Source: Cristatella mucedo (Eukaryota > Bryozoa > Phylactolaemata > Cristatellidae). From it: DNA of 64,000 nucleotides. The stretch lies in NCBI GenBank assembly GCA_009760855.2, contig WPIO01000197.1:326501-390500 (forward strand). The letters run 5' to 3'. Shown piece after piece: positions 1 to 11,957 of this stretch. The notes beneath the pieces were generated by a model that saw only the letters and a program-made list of their open reading frames with translations, was not told the DNA's origin and ran no database searches. The translations under genes and the position numbers were made by a program. Every line of letters starts with the position of its first letter. Position 1 is the first letter of the stretch.

Positions 1-660
1 CACTTGGCAATACTTTGTATTAAGCATCTGTAAGTAAAGTGCTTAGATAGAGATTTAGATGTCTGAGGTCACCGTGCAGATGTATAATTAACATCATTAT
101 TATAATCATGAAAATGTATAACTGGTTTAATAAGGATCCTGTCTACCTTAGCCTGGTTGAAGGTTGAGAAGCCTGGCCATGTCGCCATATTAGACTATGT
201 TAAACTTCAAAGATTATAAAAGAGATCTCACACTGGGCCGTGATATCCCGTGAGGTAACTTGCTGGATGTTCCCGACTTAGGTTGTTCGCTCGGTACTCA
301 TGAGATGCCAGCTGCAAGTCGTGGTAACAGTCGTTAGCTCTTTTCTGCAACTTTAAAAATGAGGCTTTTAAAAAGGTGTAATATTCGTTTTCCTTATATT
401 TAAAGAGTCGCCTTTCCTGGTTGCAATGTTAGAGCTGGCCTGTATAAACATGACTAACTTCAAGTTCAGACATGTAAGAGGTTTCGCATGTTTCCACCGG
501 TTCTGAAGCCATGGCCAAATTAGTGGGACAATCTTTCCAGATTGGTCAACGTTTCAGCCGGAAGTCAATTTATATTGCTAACCTTCCCTTGGATAGTACT
601 AGATATTTAATATCTAGGCAGAAGGGCAACTACTTTCTTCAAGGTGTCTGTTAGGTGTTG
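1..660 (+). repeat. Upstream part of the tandem LRR-exon unit (copy of 17640-18310)
   Basis: The window opens inside a duplicated unit. The sequence from cacttggcaatactttgtat through the 'gttaacatctaggc' region matches 17640-18310 almost block for block, including the old L2-like tail at its start (bases 1-115). No exon is seen here. This implies that the array begins upstream of the window and may hold more LRR exons. Confidence 0.75.
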
Positions 661-899
661 TCAGTAAGCAGACAACGTCGTATTTAGTATTGTTTCACGA
701 TGTTCATTTGTGTGCTCGGTAATGTCAGGTCATATATAGCCTTAAGGTACAGTGCATAAACCAGTAGGTCTCTTAGCAATCTGTGTTTTCTGAGCATTGT
801 TTTGTGATACCAAAGTCTTCGACTTTGAGACATCAAGATATAAGACTTAAGACATAAAAATGTTTTGCTTTTTCTACAGTTTTTATGAAGTCAATCTAT

Positions 900-1110
900 T
901 TCTTGGCTCTTCACGTGTGCTGCTAAGGAAGCACGACCGAATGGTTAGTGGTAGCATGCTAGGCAAACAACAAAAACGACGTGGTTAGGGGCGACATGCA
1001 CAGGGTCAGCGTGCAAGATTGGTTAGTGTCAGCATGCGTAGGCAAATAAACGATGAATCACAGGGACCCAATAAATAGGTCCGATTTTAATTTCTTTTTA
1101 AATGTGGTTC
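900..1110 (-). mobile_element. Older L2-A 3' region fragment shared by units 1, 3 and 4
   Basis: The block 'ggttaggggcgacatgcaca..gtcagcgtgcaag' through 'cacagggacccaataaa' is the reverse complement of the L2-A 3' UTR and last codons. Equivalent copies lie at 8985-9180 and 18760-18930. It lacks the terminal hairpin. Confidence 0.65.
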
Positions 1111-1854
1111 AGTCAGGGGATGTGTTACATAATTCGGGAGTCAGTTCCAAGCTTTGGGAGCGTAAGACTTAAAGGCAAGGCCTCCGAAGGATTTGAGATT
1201 TGTTTGACCGTCTCCTTTGCATTCCACTCTGTTTATGTTGCACTATGTATGACAGTGTGTGCATTTATCTTACGTCTGATATCAGGGCCAAACTTTTGCG
1301 AACATCTGTCTAGATGTTTTAACCTTTTTAGTCAGAGTTTAATTGTTAATTTCAAGTTGGCATAAGATAAGATACTAGTGGATGGCTGACATTTAGAATG
1401 AAGGCACACTAGTTTGTTCTAGTAGAATGTTAGGTGTTGTCAGTTAGCAGACTGTCTCGTGTACTTAGCTTCACTGTGTTCTTTAGCATAACGGTTACGG
1501 TATGAAATTATGTGGATAGAAAATGGTTTGAGGAAATATAATTGAGTAACCTTTAGATCTCCCTGCAATTGGGTGGTTTAATAAATTTGTAAGATCCCAT
1601 CTTTTGCTTAAACAACTTCCTTCACCGAATAGTGCCAGAGCAAAAAGACGTTCTGGCAGTGGTTGACCTTGTAGGTAGACAGGACTTTTCGCTTGGCTGC
1701 CAGATTCATTTGAGACGGCTGTTCGGTGGCCTATTGTTGCATGACAGTCGATCGCCATGTTGGGGCTGGATATGAAGCCTCTGTAGTGTTTTTGCGAGTG
1801 GAACTTACACTCACAGTGATGAGCTATTGACATGCAGCATGCGACCACATCGGT

Positions 1855-2075
1855 AATAATAATAATTTTAATAACAGTAACAACACACCTGATAAAGTGC
1901 CGTCAGAGAACTCAGTCTTTTTCCAGGGCATTATGTTTGGTGCAAAGGAAACTTGATAGGATGGTTAGTGGCAGTGTGTTCCATAAAGAACAAGTATAAG
2001 CATGATCATGAGTGATATGCTTAGGGTCTGCATGCCAGTATGGTTAGTGGCAGCATTACACGTCATGTAGAGCAG
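1855..2075 (-). mobile_element. Old L2-A 3' fragment shared by all units
   Basis: A - strand L2-A tail ('gataaagtgccgtcagagaac' region plus the downstream 'gcatgatc..tgacatgcacagg' type block) lies here. Diverged copies sit at the equivalent place in units 2 (5390-5600), 3 (9960-10170) and 4 (19905-20120). The insertion therefore predates the tandem duplications. Confidence 0.7.
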
Positions 2076-3564
2076 CAGCACGTTTTAATCGTTCCCACGT
2101 TGGGGTAGCAGGTGATAGGACTTCTACTCTCGGATTCGTGCATTAATTTTTACGACTATGGTATGGTTTTTGGAATACCCCAGCTGTTCTCCAAGCTTGT
2201 ACAACCAACTTGCTTACCAATTCCTTGGCCTCAATGTTTGCAAGCTTCCAGTAGGCAGTTTTCTTCAGTTCCTACTGTTGCTCTAACATTGAATGGTAAC
2301 TTTACTGATAGCACCACTTCTGTCACGTGATAGCCTGTGGCTATGGATGGCAACTGACTTCCCTAGTACATGCATTGGTGAATATGTCAGCTTGTTTGTA
2401 CATGTCAACTGCGGTTTTTAGGTCTGGCCCTTGCATAAGGTATACATCACCCTGCCTCTGTCTCTGTTGCTTTGTCTCTCTCTCTCTCTTCCTCTTTTAT
2501 TACCGCCCCAGGCTGCACAGTGTTTGTACTATTGCACCAAAATTATAATAAAAATGGTGATATTCAGCTCGATCTCCATTGAGTAGCCTATATCCGTGTT
2601 GTAGCAGGATACTAGGAAAGGGTCAGTTACTTGAAATATCTAACAAGCATGCCACAAGAAGAATTTAACTGCAAAATTTACAATGCTTTTGCTAAAGTGG
2701 CAAATCCAGCAAGAATGAATTTAGTTCAGAGATATGGTAATAACAAATTCTGATAACTGGAGCTGAATCATGCTCTCGTTATTCTTAAAAATTGATTCAT
2801 TCTTAGACTAAGTTAAGCAGTATTCGGTTGGTAACTAATAAAGATTTCTTAGTCGCAGGATTTAAACTATGCTCTTTGCACAGTGAACCTAGAATAGGTT
2901 GACTGGTCGTAATAGTTGCACCTGAAGGTTTTTTTAAATTGAGCCAGCACTTCGTCCTGAAAGCTTGATCGACAGTTTCACTCATATTCTTTAGCCCACT
3001 GTCAACGATGTCAGAACATGGATCATTTTTCATATAAAAATAGGGCTTACAGTTTACTCAGATATTATGGATGTTCAGCATCCTGGAGACCTCACTAACG
3101 TGTTTTCATGACTTAATTAGTATGGTTAAGAACAGCCTAAACTGATCGATACAGCATGTCGCAAACTGAGAAAGTTATGCAATTTTTGGTAGGGTGTAGA
3201 CCAGGGGACTGGCCCCATCTTATGTTATTTGCAAGCTAAGGCCACTAATCATAGCTAAGGCTTTAGATACCCCTCGTGTTGCAATTGTTGTGCGATAGTT
3301 GGAGCAGCGTAGTACCTGGCATGCTCTTGGTCATATCTGAAAGGTTTCTGATAGTGCCACTTTGTTTCATCGTTACCTTAGCGTCTGCTATCCACCGTTT
3401 ATGTCACTTAATTGTGCTAAGCTGTATCTCCTCTCTAGAATAATCAGTCCCAAGGCTTTTCTAAATACTGTAATCATATTGAACCCTGTATGCAAAAACC
3501 ACACATTCCTGTGCATGCTTGCCTAATGCTAGTCAGTACTACAACTGTGAGCCTGTTAACTGAT

Positions 3565-3744
3565 ATAATAATAATATAATAATGCACTTGATAAAGTACC
3601 CTCAGAGAACTTTATCTCTCTCTCTAGGCGCTTTACATTTGCTGTAAAGGGGAATGCAATTGAATGGTGAGTAAAATCATGCTTGATATACAAACGAAAG
3701 GAATAGCATGGTTTGGGGTGACATGCACAGGATCAGCATGCAAA
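3565..3744 (-). mobile_element. L2-A 3' fragment, private to unit 1
   Basis: An (ATA/ATT) run is followed by the reverse complement of the L2-A hairpin (gataaagtac .. ggcgctttac) and 3' UTR. It interrupts the unit between 'ctgatat' and 'atcaccccg', which are contiguous in units 3 and 4. Confidence 0.8.
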
Positions 3745-3970
3745 TCACCCCGTTTCCAGTCTCTGTGCCATTCAAGATTAAGCTAAGACTAAGATTAAGA
3801 CTACCGTGTGCACCATTGCTTTCTAGTAATTACGTGCAAACACTGTGGGGCTTCTATTCGTGGAACCTATCGCTTTCCCCAATAAGAGATTTTTACCCTA
3901 TTGAAGTTTTGGCAACTGCAATAAGTTGTAACGTCCTTCGACTGATTCCACGGGTCTTACTTGCTGCTAC

Positions 3971-4130
3971 GTGCTTCTTTCTGTGTAATAATGATCACCA
4001 AAACAGTGTTACTTTGTAGTGACAGATATGGTTCAAACGAACGTTTGGTAGTGCTTCTTTCTGTGTAATAATGATCACCAAAACAGTGTTACTTTGTAGT
4101 GACAGATATGGTTCAAACGAACGTTTGGTA
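3971..4130. repeat. Exact 80-bp tandem duplication
   Basis: Bases 3971-4050 (gtgcttctttctgtgtaata ... acgtttggta) are repeated without a mismatch at 4051-4130. The other units have a single copy (for example near 7425-7500). The event is therefore private to unit 1 and recent. It lies about 145 bp upstream of LRR exon 1. Confidence 0.95.
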
Positions 4131-4274
4131 GTGTTTTTTGAGCAACCGGGTTGAACATCATTATCTTTTCTTATATCCGCTACTTGTCACATGTAACAGG
4201 CTCTGTGTCCTTAGACAGCACATGGAGATGTAGGTGCATGAAGGTTTACCATATTTCTTTTTCTGTTGTTACAG

Positions 4275-4415
4275 CTGGAGGAGCTTATTATCTATGAGAA
4301 CAAAGAGCTCACCATCCTTCCTCCCTCCATTTGCCAGCTGCAGGGTCTGAAAGTACTTTATGCTCCTCGATGTGGTCTTATCAAACTGCCTGACAGCTTT
4401 GAAGGCATGGACTCG
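4275..4415 (+). CDS. LRR exon 1 of tandem array (two leucine-rich repeats)
   Basis: The 141-nt exon (47 codons) lies between the acceptor gttacag and the donor GTAAGA, phase 0 on both sides. It reads LEELIIYENKELTILPPSIC, then a second repeat starting LKVLYAPRCGLIKLPDSF, so it is one 24-residue plus one 23-residue LRR of the LPxxIxxL type seen in ROCO proteins. Spliced to the next copy, the LRR period continues without a break. The sequence just upstream (about 4140-4274) is shared with the other three copies. It differs from the others by Y at residue 7 and Pro at residue 30. Confidence 0.85.
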
Positions 4416-6353
4416 GTAAGATATTAAGTGAAATAGAATGCTTCGATTGTTGAACCACGTTTTAAACCAGACGATGCCGTAGCTTAGTGAGTGGTGTGCA
4501 CTTCGATACCGTGTGAGTGTAGTTCAAACAGTGGTTTTTGCAGTGAACGAGTAGCATTGCAGTGATAGCTTAGTACTTTTGTGACCCAAGCACAGTTTTA
4601 ATTTCGTTTTAAATATGGTCAAGTCAGAAGATGTCGTGACGGAAGTCCGGAGTGAATTCCCATGTTTGGTAGCATAGGAACTACAGGTAAGGTCTGCAAA
4701 GGAGTTGACGTTTGTTCGACCGACGCGTTCGCATTCCGACTCTCTCGATGTTACACTATTTTAAACAGTGTGTGCATTTCTATTAGGTCTAACATTAGGG
4801 CCAAATTATTGCGAACATCTGTCTCAATGTTTCAACCTTTTTAGTCAGAGTTTAATTACTAATGTTAAGCTGGCACCGGATTGTAATGGATAGGTGACAT
4901 TTAGTCTGAAGGTTTACTAGTTTGTTCTCGTAATATGTTAGGTGCTGTCAGTTACCAGACTGTGTAGTGTTCTTAGCTTCACAGTGTTTATTAGCATAAC
5001 GGTTGTGGCATGAAATTATGTGGATAGAAAATAGCATGAAAAGTGCAATCGAGAAACCTGTAGGTCTCACGGCAATTGGGGCTGTGTGAGTAAATCTTTA
5101 GGATCTCATCTTTTACTTAAACAACTTTCTTTAAAAATTTGTGTTGAGCAAACCGACGTTCTGGCAGTGGTTGACCTTGTAGGTAGGCAGGACTAATGCC
5201 ATGGCTAGCAGATCCCTTTAAGTAGGCCGTTTGGTGGCCCGTTGTTCCACGGCAGTCAATTTTCACGTTGGGGCTGGACGTGAAGCCTCTTCAGTGTTTT
5301 TGGGAATCGAAGTTATGCTCATTCCAATGAACGTCTGCAGGATCACATTACCATTTAGCAAGCAAACACATTTGTAGTGATCATAATAATACTAGCAATA
5401 ATAACACCCTTGATAAAATGCTCTTAGAAAACTTACTTTCCTTCTAGTAGCTTTACATTTGCAGCAAAGGAAACTTTATGAGATGGTTTGTGGAAGCATG
5501 ATCAATAATGAACAAGAATAAAAATGTTCAGGCGTGACATGCACAGGATCAGCATGCAAATGTGGTTAGTGGCAACATTGCACTTTTTGTAGAGCAGCAG
5601 CATGTTTTCATCGTTCTTACGTTGGTTAGCAGACGATAGGAGTTCTATTCTCGGATTTGTGCAGGATTTTGCACGACTATGGTATGGTTTCTGGAGAACT
5701 CTAACTGTTCTTTACGCTTGTCGGAGCAACTTGCTTACGATTCCTGCCTCTATGTAAGCTTCCGGTAGGCAGCTTTCTTATGTGCCCACTCGTTGCTATA
5801 AAATTGAATGGTAAACATAGTGCACAAAGTGCTCCTGTCGTGTGATAGCTTGTGGCTATATTGTGGATAGCTGCTCACTTCTCTCGTATATGCCATATGG
5901 TAAATATGTCAGCTTGTTTGCTCACTTGGACTGTGGTTTACAAGTCTTGCCCCCCCCGTATAAGGTCTAAGTCACTATTTCTCTGTCTCTCTATCTCTTT
6001 CTTTTTGTTTGATTTTCGGCCTAGGCTGCACAGCATTTGTTCTATGGCACCAAGACAGTACTGAGAATGGTGACTTTTAGCTCGATTTCTATTCAGTATC
6101 CTTCATGCGTTTTGCAGCACGATCCTTGGAAAGGGTCGGTTACCACAAGTGTCTACCAAGAATGCCGAATGAAGAATATATGTGCGAAAATTACAATGCT
6201 TTCACTAAAATAAAAAAAGTCCTTAAAACACTCAGTGTAACGATATAGTAACACCGATCTCTGGTAACTGGAGCTTAAGCTTGGTCTCATTATTCTTAAA
6301 ATTGGGATTTATTCTTTCACGAAGTTAAGTAGTATGCGGTTCGTAACCAATAA

Positions 6354-6522
6354 ATGTGTGATGGTAAGGCGGTTGCTTTCACGACCTCGGCCCTGAGTTC
6401 GATTCCTGCGGTGGGCGATTCTTTATCGCCACTGCAAGCGGTGGTGATAGCCGTAAAGGCTCTTCTATCGCTATACAAAAAGAAGCGGTTTAATCAGCTA
6501 CGATTTATTATTATTTTAAAGT
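6354..6522 (+). mobile_element. SINE-B copy (tRNA-derived), private to unit 2
   Basis: The copy begins with a shortened tRNA-like head (tgatggtaaggcggttgctt), then a B-box-like gagttcgattcc. The SINE-B body follows, with the hairpin gcc-actgcaag-ggt, the block agccgtaaaggct and 'gctatacaaaaagaagc', and the copy ends in ATT-rich sequence. Unit 3 lacks it at the equivalent site (near 10990). Confidence 0.75.
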
Positions 6523-7645
6523 AGGCTTTTGCATGGTGCGGCAAGAATTCGTCGAATGTTCGTAATTGTCGTAATGGTAGGTGTTTTGAAAAACAGCAAG
6601 CATTAGATCGTGAAACCTCGGTAGACGGGTTCCAGTCATATTCTTTAACCCACTGTCAGCGATGAGAACGTGGGTCATTTTACCAGACAAATGGTAGGGC
6701 TTTTAGTTATAATGGATGTTGTGGATGTTCAGCCTCTCGGAGACTTCATTAACTTATTTTCATGATTTATTTCGTGAGGTTAAGAGCAGCCATAATTTAT
6801 CGATACATCATGCTGCAAACTGAGTTAGCTATTTTTTGTCGCGTGTTGACCAGGTGACTGGCCCTGTCTTGTGTTATTTGCAAGCGAAGGCCACTAATCA
6901 TAGCTAAGGCTTTAGAGGTGCCTCGGGTTGCAATTCTCGTGGGATATTTGGAGCTTCGTTGTACCTGGCATTCTCTAGTTCATATCTGAAAAGTTTCTGT
7001 TAGTGCCACTGAGTTGCTTCGTTAACGTTAGCATCTCTAGTTCCCATTTAGGTCACTTAATTGTGCTAAGTTTAGTCTCCTCCCTAGAATAATCAGTCCC
7101 AAGGCTTTTCTAAATACTGCGATCTTTGGGGACCCTGTATACAAAAACCACACATTCCTATGCATGCTTGCCTGAACCTAGTTGGCACTCCAACTGTGAG
7201 CCTGTTAACACGTTTCCAGCCTCTACGACATTCAAGATTAAGCCAAGACTCCCATGTGCACCATTGCTTTCTAGTAATTACGTGCAAACACTGTGGAGCT
7301 TCCACTCATGGAACCCATCGCTTTCCCTATTTAGAGATTTTTACTGTTTGTAATCTTTGGCAACTGCAAGAGGTTGTGTTGCACTACGAATGATTCCGTG
7401 GTTCTTACTTTGTACTACTTTCCTTTTCCTGTGTAATAGTAATCCACACAAAAGTGTTACCTTGTAGTGATAGATATGGTTCAAATGAACATTTGGTAGT
7501 GTTTTGTGGTCAGCCGATTTGAGCATGATTACCTTTTATTATACCTGGTACTTTTCTTATGTAGCAGGCTGTCTGTCTTTAGATGGCAGATGGAGGTGCA
7601 GGTGCAAGGCGGTGTACTAGGTTTTGTTTTCTTTGCTTGTTCCAG

Positions 7646-7786
7646 CTGGAGAAGCTCATTATCTCTGAGAACATGGAGCTCAACACCCTTCCACCCTCCA
7701 TATGCCAGCTGCGCGGACTGAAAGTGCTTGATGCTTCTCGATGTGGCCTCACCAAACTGCCTGACAGCTTCAAAGGCATGGATTCG
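7646..7786 (+). CDS. LRR exon 2 of tandem array (two leucine-rich repeats)
   Basis: This is the second 141-nt phase-0 exon, between the acceptor cttgttccag and the donor GTAAGA. It starts LEKLIISENMELNTLPPSIC and its second repeat starts LKVLDASRCGLTKLPDSF. The length and both splice phases are identical to exon 1, and it lies about 3.4 kb downstream. The intron on both sides is homologous to that around the other copies, so this exon arose by duplication of genomic DNA. The frame is fully open. At residue 29, on the predicted concave LRR face, it has Asp where exon 1 has Tyr. Confidence 0.85.
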
Positions 7787-8055
7787 GTAAGATAAGGAGC
7801 ATAATTTGATCTTGAATTTTGGAAGCATGTTTTACGCAAGGTAATACCGTTGCTTAGTGAGTCGTGGGCACTTCGATGCCGTGTGAGTTCAGTCCTAACA
7901 GTGGTTTTTGCAGTGAAAAAGAAGCACTGAAGTGACAGCTGAGTGCTTTTTTTTTGCTTAGAGACACAAAACTGCTAAGAAGTGGTAAAACCTGAAATAC
8001 AGTTTCCTGCACAGTGGCATGAAACTGGCAGTCGTTTGCTACTGTTTATTTTAGA

Positions 8056-8260
8056 GAATAATAATAATAATAATAATAATATTGCACTTGATAAAGCGCC
8101 CTCAGAGAACTTAATCTCTTTCTAGGCGCTTTACATTTGCTGCAAAGTGATACGCAATAGAATAGTAAGTAAAATCATGCTTGAAAAACAAACAAAATGA
8201 ATAACATGGTTAGGGGTTACATGCACTGGGTCAGCATGCAAATGTGGTTAGTGGAAGAAT
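8056..8260 (-). mobile_element. L2-A 3' fragment, private to unit 2
   Basis: (ATA)n plus the reverse-complement L2-A hairpin and 3' UTR sit inside 'tagaga|attac', which is continuous in unit 3 (near 13856). A short duplication of about AGAAT borders the insert. Confidence 0.8.
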
Positions 8261-8512
8261 TACCGTACTCTCGACCTGTGTTGATTATTAGCTTAAGCTT
8301 AACCTTAAACTAAAGGCACCATATTGCATCAATTCTGACAACGTAAAATTTGATTTTGCTTTAGCACTCAAAGCATGGTTAATGCTTTTATCATTGGTAG
8401 GTCTTTGTGGTTTGTCCTTCGTGTGCATGTACCTGCTTACACTATGCCTGCTGCTTGCGGATGTTACCTCCAAACATTCGGTAATGCTTTCTTATCGGCA
8501 TCCGTAAAGTGC

Positions 8513-8576
<64 letters not shown>
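8513..8576. repeat. (AG)n microsatellite in an L2-like 3' hairpin
   Basis: About 30 AG repeats follow 'gtaaagtgccc' and are followed by 'tttggctgtccgagggtgct'. The same position has about 5 AG in unit 3 (14119-14130) and about 16 in unit 4 (22611-22646). The flanks are a degenerate version of the L2 3' hairpin. Confidence 0.9.
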
Positions 8577-8580
<4 letters not shown>

Positions 8581-8687
8581 CTGTCCGAGGGTGCTATGAG
8601 AATGTGTTACTAATAATATATGTTTCTTAACAAATGTAATGACTTTTTTCCGATTCACAACTCTAAATTTGATGTTGGGCTTCTCAG

Positions 8688-8790
8688 GGCTGTGAAAAGC
8701 CGTTAGTGTGCTACACAGAACTCTCCCGAGTGACACCCACATGGTCGTATGACTTTGTGGAGTTACAGTCGGTTATATGTTTCATTACAT
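8688..8790 (+). mobile_element. L2-B 3' end fragment
   Basis: The sequence matches the last about 100 bp of L2-B (..gctacacagaactctcc..cacccacatggtc..gactttgtggagttacag) and ends in an attacattcatt-like tail. Confidence 0.75.
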
Positions 8791-10547
8791 TCATTTGTGT
8801 GCTCGGTTATGTCAGGTCATATATAGCCTTAAGGTAGAGTGCATAACTATTAGGTCTCTCAGCAATCTGTGTTTTTTAAGCATTGTTGTATGATACCAAA
8901 GTCTTTGACTTTGAGACATCAAGACATACGACTTAAGACGTCAAATTTCTTGGCCTTTTCTACAGTTCATCCGAAGTCAATCTAATTCTTGGCACGTTAG
9001 GTATGCTGCAAAGGAAGCACGATTGAACGGTTAATTGTAGCATGCTAAGTAAGCAACAAGAACGACATGATTAGGGGTGCCTTGCACAGGGTCAGCATGC
9101 AAGCCTGGTTAGTGTCAGCATGCATAAGCAAATAAAGGGTGAATCACGGGGGACCCAATAAATGCTGTCATAAATAGGTGTGATTTTAATTTATTTTTGA
9201 ATGCCATCAAGTCAGGGGATTTCGTGACGACAGTCTTCAGTGAGTTCCATGCTTTGGGAACATAAGAGTCAGAGGCAAGGTCTCCAAAGGATTTGAGATT
9301 TGTTTGACCGTCTCATTTGCATTCCACTCTGTTTATGTTACACTATGTAAGACAGTGTGTGCATTTCTTCTAGGTCTGACATCAGGGCCAAATTATTGCG
9401 ACCATCTGTCTGGTTGTTTTAACCTTTTAATCCGAGTTTAATAGTAAATTTTAACCTTGCGCCAGATTGTAATGGACAGCTGTCATTTGGACTGAAGGTC
9501 TACTAATTTATTCTGGCAATGCATTAGGTGTTGTCAGTTAGCAGACTGTGTAGTATCCTTAGCTTCACGGTGTTTATTAGCATAACGGTTAGGGCATGAA
9601 ATTACGTAGATAGATAATAGCTTGAAAAATACAATCGAGAAACCTGTAGGTCTCACAGAAATTGTGGCTGTGTGAGTAAATCCTTAGGATCCTAGGTTTT
9701 ACGTAAAGAACTTTCTGTGACAATTTGTGGCTAAGGAAACAGCCGTTCAGGCAGTGGTTGACCTTGTAGGTAGACTGGACTAATAGCTTGGCTGAAAGAT
9801 TCCTTTAAGTAATCTGTCCGGTGGTCTGTTGTTATATGACTGTTAATTGCCACGTTGGGACTGGACTTGAAGCCTCTTCAGAATTCCCGGGAATCGAAGT
9901 TATGCTCATTCCGATGAAAGTCTGCAGGATCACATTACCATTTAGCAGCAAGCCAACACATTAGTAGTAATCATGACGAGAGTAGCAATAATAACACCCT
10001 TGATAAAATGTTCTTAGAAAACCCAATCTTCTCCTAGGGGCTTTACGTTTGCTGGAAAAGAAACTTGATGGGATGGTTAGTGGAAGCATGATCAATAAAG
10101 AACAAGAATAAACATGAACAGAAATGACATGAGCAGGACAGCTTGCAAGTGTGGTTAATGGCAGCCTTGCACTTCGAGTAGAGAAGCACCAAATTTTCAT
10201 CGTTCTTACGTTGGTTAGCAGACGATAGGAGTTCTTCTCCAGAATGAGTGCAGCAATTTGCACGACTGTTGCCACGGTTTCTGGTGTACCCTAGCTATTT
10301 TCCAAGCTTGTGTGAGTAAATTGCTTACCATTTCCTGGGCCTCTACTTTTGAAAGCTTCCAGTATGCAGCTTTCCTGTGTGCCCACTCGTTGTTATTAAA
10401 TGGAATGGCAAGCAGAGTGCTAACAGTTCTCCTTGTGGCTATGGATGGCTGCTGACTTCCCTAGTACATGTATTGGTGAATATGTCAGCTTGTTTGCACA
10501 TTACAACTGCGGTGTTCAGGTCTTGCCCTCGTTTAAGGTATACGTCA

Positions 10548-10550
<3 letters not shown>

Positions 10551-10607
<57 letters not shown>

Positions 10608-10635
10608 TTCTCTCTCTCTCTCTCTTTCTCTCTCT
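10551..10635. repeat. (TC)n microsatellite, expanded in unit 3
   Basis: A nearly pure TC tract with a few interruptions. The equivalent tracts in units 1 (2463-2495), 2 (5980-6003) and 4 (20503-20528) are much shorter. Confidence 0.9.
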
Positions 10636-11957
10636 CCCTATCTATTTGTCCGATTTTCAGACTTTACTGCACAGCATTTGTACTATTGCACTAAAATAAT
10701 ACTGATAATGGTGATTTTTAGCTCGATCTCTATTAAGTATCCTTCATACGTGTTGCAGCACGATCCTAGGAAAGGGTCAGTTACCACAAATGTCTACCTA
10801 GAATGCCGAATAAGGAATGTCTGTGCAAAAATTACAATGCTTTTAGCAAAATGAAAAGCCTACAACAAGAAACTCAGTTCAATGTTATAATCACACCGAT
10901 CTCTGATAACTGGAGCTGAGGCATGGTCTCATTACTCGTAAAACTGGGATTTTTTGTCACACTATCTTAAGTAGCATTGAGTTTGTAACTAATAAAGATT
11001 TTTTAGTCATAGACCTAAAAGAAGGCTCTTTGCATGACCTGGCAAGAATTCCTCGACAGGTCGTAATAGTTGCAATGGGAGGTGTTTTAAAAAACAGCTT
11101 GCACGAGGTCGTAAAAACTCGGTAGACGGTTCCTGTCATATTCTTCAGCCCACTGTCAAAGATATCAGAACGCGGGTCATTTTTTAAAAGAATGATATGG
11201 CTCTCAGTTAAATCAGATGTTGTGGATGTCCAGCATCCTGGAGACATCACTAAATTGCTTTCAAGACTTAATTAGTAAGGTTAAGTAACAGCCTTAACCT
11301 ATCGATACAGCTTGTCGCAAAATGACCGAGTTGTGGTTTTTTTGGAAGGGTTTAGACCGGGCGACCGGCCCCATCTTGTGTTATTTGCAAATGAAGGTCT
11401 CTACTCACAGTTAAGGCTATAGAGGCGTCTCGGGTTGCAATTGTCATGGGATAGTCGGAGCATCGTTGAGCCTGGCGTTCTCTAGTTCATATCTGAAAGG
11501 TTACGGTTAGTGCTACTGATTTTCGTCGTCAACGTTAGCTTCTGTGATCCACATTTAGATCACTTCCTTGTGATAGGTTTTGTCTCCTCTCTGGAATAAT
11601 CAGTCCGAAGACTTTTCTAAATACTGCCATCTTTGGGGACCCCATACGCAAAAACCACACATTCTTGTGCATGCTTTCCTAATGCTAGTCGGCACTACAA
11701 CTGTGAGCCTGTTAACTGATATCACCCCGTTTTCAGCCTCTGCACCATTCAAGATTAAGCTAAGACTACCGTGTGCACCATTGCTTTCTAGTAATTACGT
11801 GCAAACACTGTGGAGCTTCCATTCGTTGAATCTATCGCTTTCCCTAATGAGAGATTTTTGCCCTATTTAATTTTGGCAACTGATATAAGTTGTATCGTCC
11901 TTCGACTGATTCAGTGGGTCTTACTTTGTGCTGCTTGCCTCTTTCTGTGTGACAGTG

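Larger units (their letters stand above)
660..4600 (+). repeat. Tandem unit 1 (contains LRR exon 1)
   Basis: This unit shares an ordered series of landmarks with units 2-4: the '..gtgttgtcagttagcagactg' block near 1430, 'ggcagtggttgaccttgtag' near 1655, an old - strand L2-A tail near 1860-2075, a (TC)n tract near 2470, the block 'aaagggtcagttac' near 2615, the block 'gtgttatttgcaagc' near 3225 and the LRR exon at 4275. Private features are an L2-A fragment at 3565-3744 and an 80-bp duplication at 3971-4130. Confidence 0.8.
4600..8790 (+). repeat. Tandem unit 2 (contains LRR exon 2)
   Basis: The unit joins unit 1 near 4600, inside the block 'aatatggtcaagtcagaaga' that corresponds to about 1090 in unit 1. 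It therefore lacks the first part of the unit (the equivalent of 660-1085). The same landmarks follow at about 4940, 5165, 5400, 5853, 6130 and 6875, with the exon at 7646. Private insertions are a SINE-B at 6354-6522 and an L2-A fragment at 8056-8260. It ends with an (AG)n tract and a short L2-B 3' fragment. Confidence 0.8.

Noticed and set aside
6354-6522. Possible tRNA gene
   Set aside because: The A and B box words belong to SINE-B. No full cloverleaf with acceptor stem is present, and several identical bodies with tails exist.
10377-10699. Leu/Ser-rich small proteins resembling membrane segments
   Set aside because: They are produced by the (TC)n microsatellite in unit 3. The equivalent frames in units 1 and 4 are not conserved.
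11580-11870. Conserved frame in units 1, 2, 3 and 4 (for example 11580-11870 and 21356-21646)
   Set aside because: The similarity reflects intron duplication. The frames differ between units, have no splice-bounded structure and contain unit-specific breaks.
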